Below, one piece after another: positions 7,199-14,815 of a stretch of DNA of 51,661 bases. Each line of letters starts with the position of its first letter. Position 1 is the stretch's first letter. The stretch spans positions 1-51,661 of the forward strand of contig CAMYMF010000043.1 in assembly GCA_947259355.1 (NCBI GenBank), read 5' to 3'. The DNA comes from an uncultured Nitrospirota bacterium. GTDB lineage: Bacteria > CG2-30-53-67. The position numbers and the translations under genes were made by a program. The notes under the pieces were generated by a model that saw nothing but the letters and a program-made list of their open reading frames with translations, ran no database searches and was not told the origin of the DNA.

Positions 7199-9667
7199 CT
7201 ATGCGCGCTCCTTTTGCAGCGGGAAGCGTACCTCGATCACAGCGCCTTCGTTGAGGACTGATTCAATCTTGACGGTGCCATCCAGGAGCTGTGCTCGTTC
7301 CCGTATGCCCGACAAACCCAGTCCTTCTGTCTCCCGCAGGCTATCGGTGTCAAATCCTCGTCCGTCATCCTTGACGCGCAGAATGATTTCGGTACCGTTT
7401 GACGTAAGCGAAACGTCGGCAAAGGTGGCCTCGGCGTGACGGGCAACATTGGTAAGTGCCTCCTGGGTGATGCGGTAGACCTCGGAAGCCGTCCCGTCCT
7501 GCAGGTCGGGTACATTGCTGTGTCTGAATCTGCACGGAATGGCCATGCGCTTTTCGAAATCGTGGACCAGCCATTCCAGCGCAGGAAGCAGCCCCAGGTC
7601 GTCGAGAACAACAGGACGCAGGCGCACCGCCATATTGCGGACCTCATCGATGGTCTTGTCAATGAGCTCACTCATGGCCGCCGATCGGCGGGCCATATCG
7701 TCACTGCGATCGGCCAGCCTCTTCTCGAGCCATGCGGCGTCCATTTTCAGCGCGGTGAGGGCCTGACCCAGTTCATCATGCAGTTCCCGAGCAATGGCAG
7801 TGCGTTCATTCTCCTGGCTGCTCAATAGCCTGTTGGACAACTGCTGCAATTTCTCCTGGGCCCTTTTCAACTCTGTAATATCTGTGGAGATGCCTCCCAG
7901 TCCAATGATCTGGCCCGCCTCGTCAAACATGGGGAATTTGACTGAAATATAAGTGTGGATGCCGTCCGCCTGGGGCACCTTTTCTTCAATCTGCAACGGT
8001 TCGCTTCGGGCCAGTACCTCTCTATCGTTCTTCTGAAACTGCTGCGCCGTGACCGGGTCGAAGACATCTTTGTCCGTCTTGCCCCGTATTTCGTCCAGCC
8101 CAATGTCGAAGAGTTTTTCGTATCGTGAATTGATGAGCAGATAACGGCCTATGGTGTCTTTCATATAGACCACCGCCGTTGTATGCCTGAGGATGCTCGA
8201 TATTTCACGAGTCCTTTCCCGGACCTGACGCTCCAGATTCCGGGAGTGGATGCGCAGCTCTTCGGTCGCTTCCTGGAGTTTCGCTTCTGCTTTTTTCAAC
8301 GCGGTGATGTCAACCAAGATGCAGAGGGAACGAGCGGTTTCCTGCCCGGCCTGCCGCTCTCGGACTGCGGAGAGCAAAACATCCCGAATTTCTCCCTCTT
8401 TTGTATAGAATTGATGGGCGATGTCTTTGCAAGAACCGGTTTCAAGTAATTTGGGAATGAGACACTCTTCTGAGGCCATCTGAAAATCGGGGGTCATGAA
8501 TTGCGTAATTTTGCGGCCGAGAACCTCCTCCCGGGAGTAGCCGAGGGCTGTGCACCAGTAGTCGCTGACCCGAACAATCCTGCAATTCGAATCGATGGAA
8601 TAGAGCATGGCAGGCGTTTGAAAGTAGAATCGTCTGAACCGTTGTTCACTCTCCAGGAGGGCCGCTTCAACCGTTTTGCGGCGTGTAATTTCAGAAAGGG
8701 CTCGCCAGTAGAGGTACACGACGATCGTGACGAGTGACAGCGAAAAGATGGTCATCAGGATGCCCGGGAGATGCTGGATGGGCGCCAGGATTGTTGCCCA
8801 TACGGAGGGCAGGGGGCGAAGGTAAACGATGCTCCATTCCGGAAAGGCTTCGATGGGTTGTTCATAAAACCCCATTTCCTGGTTGTCGGGACCGAGCACT
8901 CTGTGGTTCGCAGAGCTACGGGTGTACCCCAACCACTCCCAGGGGCCGTCGCCGAACTGCTGGGAGACGCCAAGGCGCTGCGTATCCCCGGGCGACAGGC
9001 GCCAGAGAGAGCGAAAGAGCCAATCCTTGCGGCTTGACGCAAAGATGATGCCGTGTGGATCCTTCAGCAGCAATGTCTCATCGCCCGTAATGAAGCGGGT
9101 GAATTCCTTCTCGCTCTCTGCGATGGAGGCTTTGATCACGGCCACGCCGACGGGCTGGCGATTCAGGGGATCCAGGACGGGATAGCTGTAATAGACACCC
9201 CGAATACCGCTGGCCGTTCCCAACGCCATGTAGATGGCGGACGTTCCTCGAATGGCCCGCTGAAAGTACGGCCGAAAGGCAAAGGAGAGCCCCACGAAGC
9301 TATCGGGCTCGCGACGATTGCTCGATGCGATCGTCATGCCCTTGTCATCCATCAGATAACAGACATTAGCGCCCAGCGTTGTCGCGAAGAGGTCAAGAAT
9401 TGCATTGGCATCCTTCGTGGTTTCGAGCGTTCTTTTTACGAAGACTCGTCGGATTTCGGACAAACCGGCCAACGTGCGTACCGGTTTGAGCTGCTCTCCC
9501 AGGAAGAAGCTGAAACGACTTGTCGTCTCAGCCACTTTGTTAACGGCTTCCTGATTGGCTTCATGGCTCAGGTCTGACTTGACATTGGAGTAAAAAAAAT
9601 ACCCGGCCAGCAGAGAAGAGACCAGCGCAATCGATGCGAGCGTGAAAAGGATCGGTTGTAGACGCAT
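7199..9667 (-). CDS. Membrane sensor histidine kinase with DctB/DctS-like sensor and two PAS domains
   Basis: 822 residues from the ATG at 9667; a GTG 13 codons upstream is possible but less likely. Order: membrane helix (about 5-25), a periplasmic double-Cache sensor (about 30-300), membrane helix (about 310-335), PAS (about 350-480), a short coiled coil, PAS (about 500-620), HisKA_3 dimerisation domain and HATPase. The sensor holds FRPYFQRAIRG, YMALGTASGIRGVYYSYPV and the later GIIFASSRKDWLFRSL, which match the dicarboxylate-binding sensors DctB/DctS. The phospho-acceptor His is in ENERTAIARELHDELGQAL, typical of HPK7 kinases that partner NarL-type regulators, as in the Rhodobacter DctSR system. 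The ATPase has VKDDGRGFD and GLGLSGIRERA. It likely senses a C4-dicarboxylate outside the cytoplasm. Confidence 0.92.
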   Translation of the reverse strand: MRLQPILFTLASIALVSSLLAGYFFYSNVKSDLSHEANQEAVNKVAETTSRFSFFLGEQLKPVRTLAGLSEIRRVFVKRTLETTKDANAILDLFATTLGANVCYLMDDKGMTIASSNRREPDSFVGLSFAFRPYFQRAIRGTSAIYMALGTASGIRGVYYSYPVLDPLNRQPVGVAVIKASIAESEKEFTRFITGDETLLLKDPHGIIFASSRKDWLFRSLWRLSPGDTQRLGVSQQFGDGPWEWLGYTRSSANHRVLGPDNQEMGFYEQPIEAFPEWSIVYLRPLPSVWATILAPIQHLPGILMTIFSLSLVTIVVYLYWRALSEITRRKTVEAALLESEQRFRRFYFQTPAMLYSIDSNCRIVRVSDYWCTALGYSREEVLGRKITQFMTPDFQMASEECLIPKLLETGSCKDIAHQFYTKEGEIRDVLLSAVRERQAGQETARSLCILVDITALKKAEAKLQEATEELRIHSRNLERQVRERTREISSILRHTTAVVYMKDTIGRYLLINSRYEKLFDIGLDEIRGKTDKDVFDPVTAQQFQKNDREVLARSEPLQIEEKVPQADGIHTYISVKFPMFDEAGQIIGLGGISTDITELKRAQEKLQQLSNRLLSSQENERTAIARELHDELGQALTALKMDAAWLEKRLADRSDDMARRSAAMSELIDKTIDEVRNMAVRLRPVVLDDLGLLPALEWLVHDFEKRMAIPCRFRHSNVPDLQDGTASEVYRITQEALTNVARHAEATFADVSLTSNGTEIILRVKDDGRGFDTDSLRETEGLGLSGIRERAQLLDGTVKIESVLNEGAVIEVRFPLQKERA

Positions 9668-10097
9668 GGCAGGCGAACTCCACTTTATGGCGGATAGCCC
9701 TCCCACGCCTGAGATGAAAGAAGCAGGTGCACCCCGTTCACAAGGACTCGTACCGTGTGGGGGTGTTGAATCCCTGGGGCAGGACTCACCGTTTGAGGAC
9801 TATTCGCCCGGGCATTGAAACGCTAGCAGTATCTTCCCTCGCTGTCAATACCAAGATCCGGGGGGCTATCGATTCTTTCTTGAGCATGGAGCCCAGGCGT
9901 CGGCCCTTCGGCCTGGCTCGGCTTCATGGGAGAAACGTTGCCCTCGGTCACGGGACCGGCGACGGAACGATGCGTCTCTTTTTGCTGTATGCCGGGAACC
10001 GCGGTGTGCTATATTCACCTCACAGCCGATCATGGATGGCGGCGAGCGGGGGCGCCGTGTTTGAGCAGCTGTGGAATCATAAGATACGAGGAGACTG
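9668..10097 (+). other. Divergent intergenic region with extended -10 candidate
   Basis: About 430 bases between the divergent kinase and C_GCAxxG genes. No frame looks like a gene. On the plus strand TG-C-TATATT at 10007-10015 fits an extended -10 promoter without a good -35, about 80 nt before the start codon at 10098. A kinase promoter on the minus strand was not recognised. Confidence 0.4.
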
Positions 10098-10532
10098 ATG
10101 AGCAAGATTGAACGGGCCGTGTCTTTGTTTAATGATGGATTTGCCTGTTCTCAGGCTATTCTGGCCACTTACGGAGAGGACTACGGGCTCGACCGACAGA
10201 CGGCCTTCAGACTGGGCGAGGGATTTGCCGGGGGCATGGGGGGGCTCGAGCTGACCTGCGGAGCCGTGATCGGGGCTTTCATGGTCATCGGACTGAAACA
10301 CGGGCGCACACTGGCCTCCGACCGGCGGGCCAAAGTGAAGACGGCCAAACTGGTGCGGGAGTTCGTCAAGCGGTTCGAAGCCCGGCATGAGACCACTGTC
10401 TGCAGCAGCCTGCTCTTACGGGACAGGGCTGCTTCCCGGAAGCGCTGGTTTTCGTTTCGCGGCAGCCGCTCGGCGGGGGTCTGCCCGAAAGTGGTTGAAA
10501 CGGCCGCCGAGATCATTGAAGAGATTCTTTGA
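10098..10532 (+). CDS. C_GCAxxG_C_C family redox-type protein
   Basis: 144 residues, cytoplasmic. It shows the conserved-cysteine pattern of the C_GCAxxG_C_C family: C17 in GFACSQAIL, C54 in ELTCGAVIGAFMVIG, C102 and C129 (GVCPKVV). The family is a small all-helical protein often annotated as a putative redox-active protein and frequent in anaerobes; the reaction is not established. A consensus ribosome site (GAGGAG) lies 6 nt before the ATG. It precedes the glycosylase gene by 9 nt, so the two are probably transcribed together. Confidence 0.85.
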   Translation: MSKIERAVSLFNDGFACSQAILATYGEDYGLDRQTAFRLGEGFAGGMGGLELTCGAVIGAFMVIGLKHGRTLASDRRAKVKTAKLVREFVKRFEARHETTVCSSLLLRDRAASRKRWFSFRGSRSAGVCPKVVETAAEIIEEIL

Positions 10533-10541
10533 GTCAGAGCG

Positions 10542-11117
10542 ATGATGCCCAAACGATGTGACTGGGTTACCCAGGATGACGTCTATATCGAGTATCATGA
10601 CGGCGAGTGGGGAGTCCCCGTGCATGAGGACCGGAAACTCTTTGAAATGCTGATTCTGGAGGGGGCCCAGGCTGGGCTCAGCTGGTTGACCATTTTGAAG
10701 CGGCGCGACGCTTATCGCGAGGCCTTTTGCGGATTCGACTATGAGGCGGTGGCCGCCTTCGATGCGGCCGATGAGGAGCGACTCCTGCAAGATCCGGGCA
10801 TTGTCCGGAACCGGTTGAAGATTCGCTCCGCCATCAACAATGCGACACGGTTTGTCGAAGTACGGCAAGCCTTCGGCACTTTCGATCGTTATCTGTGGCA
10901 GTTCGTCGATGGACAGCCCATCGTGAACCGCTGGAAGACGCAGGACGAGATCCCTGCGAACACCTCGTTATCTGATGCCCTGTCGGAAGACCTGAAGCGC
11001 CGGGGCTTCAATTTCGTCGGCAGCACCATCTGCTATGCCCTCATGCAGTCCATCGGCATGGTCAACGATCACACCGTCGATTGCTTCCGCCATGGGCCGG
11101 TGAGCCGCTTACGGTGA
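10542..11117 (+). CDS. tag: DNA-3-methyladenine glycosylase I
   Basis: 191 residues, the normal length of Tag. It excises 3-methyladenine from alkylated DNA in base-excision repair. Diagnostic elements: the N-terminal RCDWV and YIEYHDGEWGVPVHED with the zinc ligands Cys6 and His19, the catalytic Glu in LILEGAQAGLSWLTIL, and the C-terminal NDHTVDCF with the second His/Cys zinc pair. The helix-hairpin-helix-like middle (GIVRNRLKIRSAINNA) is also conserved. Two adjacent ATG codons at 10542 and 10545 are equally plausible starts. Confidence 0.95.
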   Translation: MMPKRCDWVTQDDVYIEYHDGEWGVPVHEDRKLFEMLILEGAQAGLSWLTILKRRDAYREAFCGFDYEAVAAFDAADEERLLQDPGIVRNRLKIRSAINNATRFVEVRQAFGTFDRYLWQFVDGQPIVNRWKTQDEIPANTSLSDALSEDLKRRGFNFVGSTICYALMQSIGMVNDHTVDCFRHGPVSRLR

Positions 11118-11260
11118 TGGCAGCGCTCCCCCCCTTTGTGAAAAACCGAGTATCCGGGCTCTGCAGCAGATCACTGACAGGGCCTCACTGGAGCTTTCCG
11201 AAGCAAGAAGTAGACGTCGAGCTGGTGACGCTCTTTTTGAAGGGGGAAGGGGATTGTCTC

Positions 11261-11620
11261 ATGATCGCGCTGATACCGATGAACGCGGACCATGTGGTCG
11301 GATTGCGAATTCGCGGCAAGATCGAAGTCAGCGACTTCGATGAGGTGGTCGGTCTTCTGGATGAAAAGTTCAAGCATCACGACAAACTGCAAATCTATGC
11401 CGAGATCGAAAGTATCGGTGGCATGTCGCTGGAGGCTTTTTTCAAAGACATTCAGTACAGCCTGAGAAATTTTCGACGCTTCGACAAGGAGGCCGTCGTT
11501 TCCGACAAGGCGTGGCTCAAGGCCTTCGTGTCGGTGGCGGACAAGCTCTTTCCCAGCATCGAAGCCCGGCACTTCTCCTTTGACGAGAGGAGCGAGGCGC
11601 AGGCGTGGATCGGGAGTTGA
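11261..11620 (+). CDS. SpoIIAA-like (STAS-fold) protein
   Basis: 119 residues from the ATG at 11261, which has GGGGGAAGGGG upstream; a longer frame from 11081 overlaps tag and has no ribosome site. The protein begins MIALIPMNADHVVGLRIRG and continues with EVSDFDEVVGLLDEKFKHHD and LQIYAEIESIGGMSLEAFF, the pattern of the SpoIIAA-like family (PF11964), a lipid- or ligand-binding variant of the STAS fold. It ends with FSFDERSEAQAWIGS, also typical. No partner kinase or phosphatase lies nearby. The role is unknown; the family is often stress-associated. Confidence 0.82.
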   Translation: MIALIPMNADHVVGLRIRGKIEVSDFDEVVGLLDEKFKHHDKLQIYAEIESIGGMSLEAFFKDIQYSLRNFRRFDKEAVVSDKAWLKAFVSVADKLFPSIEARHFSFDERSEAQAWIGS

Positions 11621-11794
11621 TCCGCCCTGGACGCGGTTAGGACGGGCGAGGAGAATCCCGGCGCGAGCAATAGATGCCTGCACTGCAGCGGCAAAGCGCC
11701 GGCCGGCATGCTTGACCGTTGAAACCCACCCACTCGATTGGTTTTTCATGCCGGCCACCGATGTCGTTCATCGCTCGGTTTACAATGGGGGAAA

Positions 11795-13054
11795 ATGAAG
11801 ACTCAGAAACGGAGAGTCCTCCTCGTCAATCCGAATCGCTACCGCCAGCCCCCTGTCGTCCCGCTGGGGCTGGAGTATCTCGCCCATGCCGTGCAACAGA
11901 AAGCCTTCGAGGTGAGCGTCGTCGACCTCTGTTTTTCGGAAGATCCCCATCGTGATCTGGCGGAGGCCGTCCGGGATTTCGCCCCCCATGCGGTGGGTTT
12001 GACCATTCGGAATATCGATTCGGTCCTCTATCCTGACACCGAGTTCTTTCTTCCCGAGATCAGAACGCTCGTGGATCAGGTACGCTCACTCAGCGAGGCC
12101 CCCGTCATCATCGGCGGCGCGGCCATGCCTGCCGATCCGGAAGGGATCCTGCGATTCGTCAAAGCGGACCTGGCCGTGATCGGTCCGGGCGAGGTCACCC
12201 TGCCGGCAATCCTGAAAGAGGGTATCCCCCCGTCGAAAAAGGGGCGGGTCCTTGTCGGCCAGCTGCCGGCGAGCTTCTGCGCGCCCCGCGCCGTCGGACT
12301 CGACTACGGACGCTACGTGGCGGAAGACGGATTGGCAGGTTTTGAAACCCACAAGGGTTGCTCGTCCCAGTGCGTCTACTGCATCGAGGCAGGGACAAAA
12401 GTGCGCCACCGGGAATGGGCCGATGTGGTCTGCGAGCTGAGACAGCTCGCGGAGCGGGGGATGGACCACCTGCACCTTTGCGACACGGAATTCAATGACG
12501 ACCTGGCGTACTGCCTTGCACTGTTGGAGGCTTGGAAGAAGGAGAGGCTGGGACTCCGCTGGGCACTTTACATGAAGCCGGGCAACCAGAATGACAGGCT
12601 CTTTGCGCTCCTGAGAGATACCGGCGCTTATCTCGTGACGCTCTCCGTCGACACATTCCGAAAAGAAAAGGCCTATTGGTCGGAGATCGAGGCCATGGTC
12701 GCGCGCTGCCAGGCGGTGGGTATCCGGATCAGCATCGATCTTCTAACAGGGTTTCCCTACGAGACCGACGGGGACCTCAACGGATGCCTCGATTTCTTCC
12801 AACGGATCGCGCCGGATGAGGTGGTGGTCAATGTCTATCTGCGACTCTACAGGAGTCTTGCCATCAGCCGGCTGATCGAAAGCGACCCGGCCCTGCAGCG
12901 GCATCTTGTACGATCCGGTGGGAACAAGGGCGCAGGCCTTGCGCCGATCTTCTACAATCACGTTCCGCTGAATTGGCTGCGACACCGTCTCCGGGAGGAT
13001 CCCCGCTTCCGGATTGCCGGTGCGGAAAAGGTGGTCAATTATCAGAAGTCCTGA
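11795..13054 (+). CDS. B12-binding-domain radical SAM protein
   Basis: 419 residues from the ATG at 11795 (GGGGG ribosome site). The N-terminal Rossmann-like cobalamin-binding-type domain (about 1-150) starts RRVLLVNPNRYRQPP and includes VIIGGAAMPADPEG and VIGPGE, as in BchE-like radical SAM enzymes. The radical SAM core follows, with the [4Fe-4S] cysteines C189, C193 and C196 in KGCSSQCVYCIEAG. The barrel continues through LHLCDTEFNDD and IDLLTGFPYETDGD. I cannot name the substrate: relatives act as methyltransferases or on tetrapyrroles and lipids. The neighbours (SpoIIAA-like protein, mscL) give no clue, and there is no obvious maturation partner. Confidence 0.85.
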   Translation: MKTQKRRVLLVNPNRYRQPPVVPLGLEYLAHAVQQKAFEVSVVDLCFSEDPHRDLAEAVRDFAPHAVGLTIRNIDSVLYPDTEFFLPEIRTLVDQVRSLSEAPVIIGGAAMPADPEGILRFVKADLAVIGPGEVTLPAILKEGIPPSKKGRVLVGQLPASFCAPRAVGLDYGRYVAEDGLAGFETHKGCSSQCVYCIEAGTKVRHREWADVVCELRQLAERGMDHLHLCDTEFNDDLAYCLALLEAWKKERLGLRWALYMKPGNQNDRLFALLRDTGAYLVTLSVDTFRKEKAYWSEIEAMVARCQAVGIRISIDLLTGFPYETDGDLNGCLDFFQRIAPDEVVVNVYLRLYRSLAISRLIESDPALQRHLVRSGGNKGAGLAPIFYNHVPLNWLRHRLREDPRFRIAGAEKVVNYQKS

Positions 13055-13091
13055 AACCGGGACGGGCCCGAAAGGTGTCGCAGTCCCTCGG

Positions 13092-13120
13092 TTGCGACGA
13101 TAAAACGCCTCTGGTATAGT
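13092..13120 (+). promoter_or_regulatory. Sigma70-type promoter candidate for mscL
   Basis: TTGCGA at 13092-13097, a 17-nt spacer and TATAGT at 13115-13120. It lies about 140 nt before the mscL start in a gap between genes. Match 4/6 at -35 and 5/6 at -10. Confidence 0.55.
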
Positions 13121-13259
13121 CCTTCCTTGAATCAGCCCGTAAGTTTCATCGGTCGTACATCACGGGGTGTTAACTTCAGAGACCGACTGTGCGCGAGTTC
13201 GGGGACCATGCGCAGCACAGGTTGAATGGATGGTTTGCACCAAAGATGGAGGGGATGCA

Positions 13260-13721
13260 ATGCTGAAAGAATTCAAAGATTTTGCAATGCGGGGCAATGT
13301 GGTCGACATGGCCGTCGGTATTATCATCGGCGGCGCGTTTGGGACCATCGTGAAGTCGCTGGTATCCGATGTGCTCATGCCGCCCATCGGTCTGTTGCTG
13401 GGCAACGTCGATTTCTCCAACCTCTTCATCACCCTGAAGGAGGGGAGCACGCCCGGTCCTTACAACGCGTTGGTCGAAGCGCAAGGCGCCGGCGCGGTGA
13501 CCCTGAACTATGGTGTCTTTTTCAACACCGTCATCAGCTTCATCATTGTAGCCTTTGCTGTTTTCATGCTCATCCGCTGGCTGAACAAACTGAAGAGAGA
13601 GGAGGAGGACAAGCCGGCGGAGCCGACGACCAAGGCGTGCGACTTCTGCAAGACGGAGATTCCCATTGCTGCAAGCCGTTGCCCGAACTGTACCTCTCAG
13701 ATTGAAGAGAAAGCTGCCTGA
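13260..13721 (+). CDS. mscL: Large-conductance mechanosensitive channel with C-terminal zinc ribbon
   Basis: 153 residues from the ATG at 13260 (GGAGGGG ribosome site; an upstream frame extension has none). It is the homopentameric emergency channel opened by membrane tension. The start [20 protein letters not shown], the TM1 segment [18 protein letters not shown] and TM2 near [18 protein letters not shown] are all typical. Unusually, the cytoplasmic tail carries four cysteines, C127, C130, C141 and C144 (CDFC and CPNC), a rubredoxin-like zinc ribbon in place of the usual C-terminal helical bundle end. This may tie gating or assembly to zinc or redox state; that is inference. A terminator follows directly. 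Confidence 0.95.
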   Translation: MLKEFKDFAMRGNVVDMAVGIIIGGAFGTIVKSLVSDVLMPPIGLLLGNVDFSNLFITLKEGSTPGPYNALVEAQGAGAVTLNYGVFFNTVISFIIVAFAVFMLIRWLNKLKREEEDKPAEPTTKACDFCKTEIPIAASRCPNCTSQIEEKAA

Positions 13722-13757
13722 TATTTTCTTCTCAACAAGCAGCCTCAAAGTGCTTGC

Positions 13758-13788
13758 AAGCGCCTCCGGGATCCGGGGGCGCTTTTTT
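13758..13788 (+). terminator. Intrinsic terminator after mscL
   Basis: GC-rich stem (AGCGCC... pairing with ...GGCGCT) around a short centre, followed by six T. It is 37 nt after the mscL stop. Confidence 0.85.
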
Positions 13789-13845
13789 GCACCAGGTGCC
13801 CCTTTGCAGGGATGCGGTGAGGAGGCAACGTCCAGCGCGCCGGTC

Positions 13846-14721
13846 TCAGGGTCCTGCTGGAATTACTTGTATCTCAAAGAGAGTCGGCCAGCGCTTTCCC
13901 GTCACAAAAAGGCGGTTGTTCGTTTCGTCGTAGGCGATGCCGTTCGCGACCCCCGCTCCCTGTAATCGCGCTTTGAAATCGGGGAGGCCGGCCAAATCGA
14001 TCCATCCGGTCACTCGTCCGCTGGCCGGATCGATCCGGGCAATTCGATCGCTTTGCCAGATGTTGGCAAAGATTTCCCCCCGCACATATTCCAGCTCGTT
14101 GAGCCGGGCCACGGGCTTTCCACCGTCGTGCACTTCGAGTCGACCGATCTCCTGAAAGGTTTCGGGATTGAGCCGATAGAGTCGGGCGGTGCCGTCACTC
14201 ATGATCAGGTCCCGGCCATCCCACGTGATGCCCCATCCCTCCGTACGGTAACGGAACTCCTGGAGCAGTCTGAATCGTTTCGGATCATAGATAAAACCGG
14301 TTTGAGACCGCCAGGTCAGCTGTATCAGCCGGTCTCCGCAGAGGGTGATGCCCTCACCGAAAAAGCGTGCGGGAAGCCGGTGGATCTTGACAATCCTGCC
14401 GGACTCCAGATCGACCTCCCGCAGGCTGGAGGCGCCATACTGCCCCGTCCCTTCGTAAAGTCTGCCGTCCTGGAACGCGAGTCCCTGCGTAAAGGCCTTG
14501 GGGTCGTGGGGGTAGCGGTTGACGATGCGATAGGTGTAGCGGGGCGCCGCCGGCACCGCGGTCGGCGCCTGGTCGGTCGTACTTTGCGATCCATGGACGG
14601 CGGTGCTCACCGCAACGATGATCAATACTGTGATACCGAAGAGGCCCTGAACGACTGAGTCAAGAGGGTTTGCAGTCTGTCTTTTGCCCACACAGCTTGT
14701 ACGGAAGTGTTCATCGGACAT
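13846..14721 (-). CDS. Glutaminyl-peptide cyclotransferase (plant/bacterial type)
   Basis: 291 residues from the ATG at 14721 (AAAGGAAG ribosome site; a 26-codon extension is poorer). It converts N-terminal glutamine of peptides to pyroglutamate. A membrane anchor or signal segment lies at about 25-45 (FGITVLIIVAVSTAVHG), so it acts outside the cytoplasm. The five-bladed propeller follows: YPHDPKAFTQGLAFQDG, YEGTGQYGASSLREVDL, FGEGITLCGDRLIQLTW, then LNELEYVRGEIFANIWQSD and the end NNRLFVTGKRWPTLFEI. These blocks are diagnostic of this family. The gene is 94 nt after the giant repeat protein on the same strand; modification of an exported N-terminus is conceivable but unsupported. Confidence 0.92.
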   Translation of the reverse strand: MSDEHFRTSCVGKRQTANPLDSVVQGLFGITVLIIVAVSTAVHGSQSTTDQAPTAVPAAPRYTYRIVNRYPHDPKAFTQGLAFQDGRLYEGTGQYGASSLREVDLESGRIVKIHRLPARFFGEGITLCGDRLIQLTWRSQTGFIYDPKRFRLLQEFRYRTEGWGITWDGRDLIMSDGTARLYRLNPETFQEIGRLEVHDGGKPVARLNELEYVRGEIFANIWQSDRIARIDPASGRVTGWIDLAGLPDFKARLQGAGVANGIAYDETNNRLFVTGKRWPTLFEIQVIPAGP

Positions 14722-14815
14722 CACCGCTTCCTTTGGCACAATGGCGTACCCGCAGATGAGCCTGCGCGCGCCCAGCACGCAGCTGTTACAGACTAGCACA
14801 AATCGCTACGTCCCA

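Noticed and set aside
10098-11117. Mobile element around the C_GCAxxG and tag genes
   Set aside because: No transposase, integrase or terminal repeats seen; both genes are ordinary chromosomal types.
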